Source: JBQTIM01 sp052388135
GTDB taxonomy: Bacteria; Elusimicrobiota; Elusimicrobia; FEN-1173
Assembly: GCA_052388135.1 (NCBI GenBank)
Contig: JBQTIM010000178.1
Location: forward strand, 1 to 5,629
Direction: 5' to 3'
DNA: 5,629 bases
Part shown: positions 3,329 through 5,629 of the stretch, piece after piece
Position numbering within the stretch: position 1 is the first letter of the stretch
Layout of the letters: every line of letters begins with the position of its first letter
Notes under the pieces: generated by a model
The model's database searches: none
Seen by the model: only the letters and a program-made list of their open reading frames with translations
What the model was told of the DNA's origin: nothing
Made by a program: the position numbers and the translations under genes

Positions 3329-4830
3329 ACAAGAACCTGCTGATGGCCGCCGTGCTGTCCTTCGCCGTGATCATGGGCTGGGACATTTTCGTGGTGCGGC
3401 CGCGCCTGCAGAGGGCGCCGCCGCCGGCCGCCGTGCCCGCCGCGCCCGCGCCCCTCTCCGGCGCGCCCGAACCCGCCCGCGCCGCCGCGCCCGTGGACAT
3501 CGAGAGGCGCCGCCTGACGCAATTCACCGTGGGCGACACCCGCGTGGACGTGAACGCCTGGGGCGGCGGAGCGGACCAATGGTGGATCCGCGAAAGGGAC
3601 GAATGGATTCCCCTGGTGCCCGATCTGGGCTCGGCGCGGCCCCTGACGACGTTTCCCGACGTGGCTTTCACGGCCGAACAGCGCGGCGGCGACATCGTCC
3701 TTTCCGGCCGCCGGCCCGACGGCTTGGCGGTGAGGAAGGTTTTCCGCCTGGCTCCCCAGGGGCGGATGCATGACGTGGAGATTTCCTTAAAGAACGAAGG
3801 GCCCGCGCCCCTGGACGGCTCTTTCGAGCTGGGCTGGGGGCCCGGCATCGCCTCGGGCGACGCGGATCCCAAAGCCCAGGCCGCCTCCCAGCGCGCCATC
3901 GCTTTCGATCCGCCCCGGTTCCTGAAGCTCAAGCCCGGCGCCCACGAGGACTCCTTCCAATGGTGGGCCGTGGACGCCCGCTATTTCGTGGCCGCCTTTC
4001 TGAACAAAGGGCCGGACTCCGCGCGCCTGCGCGTCCGCAAGGACGAGAAGTATTACACCGTGTCCGAGGAGGTCCGGGTTTCCCTGGCGCCCGGCGAGGA
4101 ACTGCGCCGCGCGTGGCGGCTGTACGCCGGGCCCAAAGGCTACGCCGCCCTGGCGGAGACCGGCGCGGGTTTGGAGCGCGCGGTGGACTTCGGTTTCTTC
4201 GGAAGCGTGGGCAAGGCGCTCCACCGCGCCCTGCATTTCTTCCATGGGCTCACCGACAATTACGGCTGGGCCATCGTCCTGCTCACGCTGGTGATCCAGG
4301 TGCTGGTCCTGCCTCTCACGGTGAAGAGCTTCCGCCACGGCATGCGCATGAAGGCCCTCCAGCCGCAGATCAAAAGAGTGCAGGAACTTTTCAAAGGCGA
4401 CCCCAAGCGGTTGAACGCGGAGATGATGCACATCTACCAGAAGAACGGCATGAAGTTCATGGGCATGGAAGGCTGCCTGCCGATCCTGGTTCAGATCCCG
4501 ATTTTCTTGGCGCTCTACAACACCCTCAACAACGCCTTCGAGCTCCGCGGCGCGCCCTGGATGGGCTGGATCCGCGACCTCTCCATGCACGATCCCCTTT
4601 ACGTCCTGCCCATCCTCTGGGGCTTGGCCATGCTGCTTCAACAAAAGACGTCCATGGTCTCGGCGGACCCGGCCCAGGCCAAGATGATGTACATCATGCC
4701 CGTGGTGATGACCTTCATGTTCCTCAAGCTCCCGTCGGGCCTGGTGCTTTATTGGCTGACCAGCTCCCTGGTGTCCATCGGCGTGCAGTTCATCCTTCTC
4801 AAGGCGCATCCGCAGGAGGCGAAGGCGTGA
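3325..4830 (+). CDS. yidC: Membrane protein insertase YidC (Oxa1 family)
   Basis: A 501-residue inner-membrane insertase that places proteins into the membrane alone or with SecYEG. Membrane segment 1 is at about 5-24. A Pro/Ala-rich linker (31-56) and the large periplasmic P1 domain (about 58-290) follow, as in diderm YidC. The conserved core begins with helix 2 (about 312-332, ending VLPLT). The cytoplasmic helical hairpin follows at 335-380 (MRMKALQPQIKRVQE, then EMMHIYQKNG). Helices 3-5 lie near 384-404, 425-439 and 455-490, with GCLPILVQIPIFLALY, FELRGAPW, DPLYVLPI and LPSGLVLYW as family signatures. E. coli YidC is 548 residues, so P1 and tail are slightly shorter. Residue 325 is Gln where E. 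coli has Arg366 of the hydrophilic groove. The ATG overlaps the yidD stop and has no clear Shine-Dalgarno, so translation is probably coupled. An in-frame upstream extension to 3151 is only the yidD shadow. Confidence 0.97.
   Translation: MNKNLLMAAVLSFAVIMGWDIFVVRPRLQRAPPPAAVPAAPAPLSGAPEPARAAAPVDIERRRLTQFTVGDTRVDVNAWGGGADQWWIRERDEWIPLVPDLGSARPLTTFPDVAFTAEQRGGDIVLSGRRPDGLAVRKVFRLAPQGRMHDVEISLKNEGPAPLDGSFELGWGPGIASGDADPKAQAASQRAIAFDPPRFLKLKPGAHEDSFQWWAVDARYFVAAFLNKGPDSARLRVRKDEKYYTVSEEVRVSLAPGEELRRAWRLYAGPKGYAALAETGAGLERAVDFGFFGSVGKALHRALHFFHGLTDNYGWAIVLLTLVIQVLVLPLTVKSFRHGMRMKALQPQIKRVQELFKGDPKRLNAEMMHIYQKNGMKFMGMEGCLPILVQIPIFLALYNTLNNAFELRGAPWMGWIRDLSMHDPLYVLPILWGLAMLLQQKTSMVSADPAQAKMMYIMPVVMTFMFLKLPSGLVLYWLTSSLVSIGVQFILLKAHPQEAKA
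4814..4819 (+). promoter_or_regulatory. Shine-Dalgarno for jag
   Basis: AGGAGG, inside the last codons of yidC, lies seven bases before the GTG at 4827. It decides the jag start and contrasts with yidC, which relies on the upstream overlap. Confidence 0.8.
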
Positions 4831-5629
4831 ATTCCCTGGAATGGACCGGCCGCGCGCCGTCCCTCGACGAGGCCGTGGGCCGCGGCTTGCGGCGGCTGGG
4901 CTTGGAGCGCGAGCAGGTGCGCGTGGAGGTCTTGGAGGAGAGAAGCTCCGGCCTTTTGAGCATGATGGATTTCCGCCGGGTGAAAGTCCGCCTCACGGCC
5001 CGGCCCGGCGCCGTGCCGGCGGCGCGGCGGGCGGAACCGCCCCGGGGCCGCGACGAGCGTTCCGGGCGCGAGGGGGCGAGGCGCGGCCGCGAAGAACGGC
5101 GGGACCGCCGCGATGAATCTCAAGAGGAAGGCCGTGGCAACCGCAACGGCCGCGAAGGCGGGCGGAACGGAAACCGCGGACGCGGGGAAGAAGGCCGGCA
5201 AGGCGGCCGCCCCGGCGCGGGAGACGGCCGCCGCCGCGAGGACCGCCGTTCGGACGACCGCCGCGGGGACCACAGGCGGCGGGACGAAAGGCGGGGGGAA
5301 GATCCGCGCCGGGACAAGCCCGCCCAAGAGCGCGGCGGAAACCGCGGCGGCCGCAACGGCGGCCGCGACGAGCACCGCCGCCGGGATCGGCAGGAATTTT
5401 CCGCCGGGCGGCCCGGCCGTCCGGCCGAAAAGCCTTCCTCGCCGCGCGCCGAACGCGAGCCGGACGCGCGGAAGTTCGCCCGCCCCGCCGCCGGCGGGCC
5501 GGGCGCGCCCCAGGCGCCCATCGGCACGTCGCGGGGCATGGACGGTCCCGCAGTGGACGCCGGCGGCCCCGTGACCCCGGCGACCACCAACAGAGGGTGG
5601 AACGCGCCGGCCGGAACCGGCGACGAGGA
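4827..5629 (+). CDS. jag: Jag/KhpB-like RNA-binding protein, 5' part, with very long charged linker
   Basis: The open frame begins at GTG 4827, overlaps the yidC stop as GTGA and runs without a stop to the window end (267 codons seen). Residues 1-55 form a Jag_N-type domain: SLDEAVGRGLRRLGL, then VRVEVLEERSSGLLSMMDFRRVKVRL, matching the family pattern of one helix then strands around a K/S-G-hydrophobic turn. From about 60 onward the chain is low-complexity, rich in Arg, Gly, Asp, Glu and Asn, with repeated DRR, RRD, GGRNG and NRG units to about 190. A Pro/Ala/Gly-rich part follows. The KH and R3H domains that bind RNA in this family are not reached, so identification rests on Jag_N and the position after yidC. 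KhpB acts with KhpA on mRNAs affecting cell division and elongation in Gram-positives. The linker is far longer than usual and resembles RGG-type disordered RNA-binding tails. Other frames here are shadows. Confidence 0.85.
   Translation, partial: MNSLEWTGRAPSLDEAVGRGLRRLGLEREQVRVEVLEERSSGLLSMMDFRRVKVRLTARPGAVPAARRAEPPRGRDERSGREGARRGREERRDRRDESQEEGRGNRNGREGGRNGNRGRGEEGRQGGRPGAGDGRRREDRRSDDRRGDHRRRDERRGEDPRRDKPAQERGGNRGGRNGGRDEHRRRDRQEFSAGRPGRPAEKPSSPRAEREPDARKFARPAAGGPGAPQAPIGTSRGMDGPAVDAGGPVTPATTNRGWNAPAGTGDE

Noticed and set aside
3787..4809. Long minus-strand open frame (340 codons) opposite yidC
   Set aside because: yidC is unmistakable on the plus strand; the antisense product is His/Gln/Glu-rich low-complexity sequence typical of a shadow.
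4749..5375. Ala/Val/Pro-rich minus-strand frame opposite jag, resembling a hydrophobic protein
   Set aside because: It arises from the antisense of Arg/Gly/Glu-rich jag codons; the plus-strand frame has a Shine-Dalgarno, a Jag_N domain and operon context.

Overview
The window is GC-rich bacterial chromosomal DNA. Its right half is the conserved ribosomal protein L34 / RNase P protein / membrane insertase cluster: rpmH, rnpA, yidD, yidC and the start of jag (khpB). YidC is 501 residues and has a large domain between its first two membrane segments, the form found in diderm (Gram-negative) bacteria. I cannot place the phylum from sequence alone. No dnaA gene or DnaA-box cluster is visible beside rpmH.

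Left part (1-1874). Bases 1-155 hold non-coding DNA built of overlapping imperfect palindromes, probably an interspersed repeat. A minus-strand gene (181-737) encodes an ECF-like sigma-70 factor with a cysteine/histidine-rich tail, but its frame is broken by one missing base near 264-270. After a 408-base gap with no convincing gene, a plus-strand gene (1146-1874) encodes a stand-alone metallo-beta-lactamase-fold protein with the di-iron ligand pattern of flavodiiron proteins. The two genes are divergent.

Middle (1875-2553). A short hairpin-bearing interval separates the di-iron gene from a convergent minus-strand gene (2000-2293) for a small DUF883/YqjD-like membrane-anchored protein. That gene has its own strong promoter and Shine-Dalgarno. 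The 260-base region to rpmH holds two divergent promoters.

Right part (2518-5629). A near-consensus promoter (TTGACA, 18 bases, TACAAT) sits so close to rpmH that the mRNA should begin at or very near the ATG, implying a leaderless message. The sigma gene shows the same 6-base gap between -10 box and ATG. rnpA follows, but its conserved N-terminus has no in-frame ATG, GTG or TTG; a CTG at 2709 is the best start. yidD, yidC and jag then follow through three successive 4-base stop/start overlaps. jag is open to the window edge: an N-terminal Jag domain, then a very long Arg/Gly/Asp/Glu-rich linker. As known for these families, the cluster links ribosome assembly (L34), tRNA 5' maturation (RnpA), membrane protein insertion (YidC with YidD) and RNA binding (Jag/KhpB).

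I do not see a clearly new multi-gene system. The best leads are the rnpA start, the paired leaderless promoters, the Arg-to-Gln change in YidC's groove helix, the low-complexity Jag linker, the palindromic repeat, and the Cys-tailed sigma factor facing a di-iron protein.
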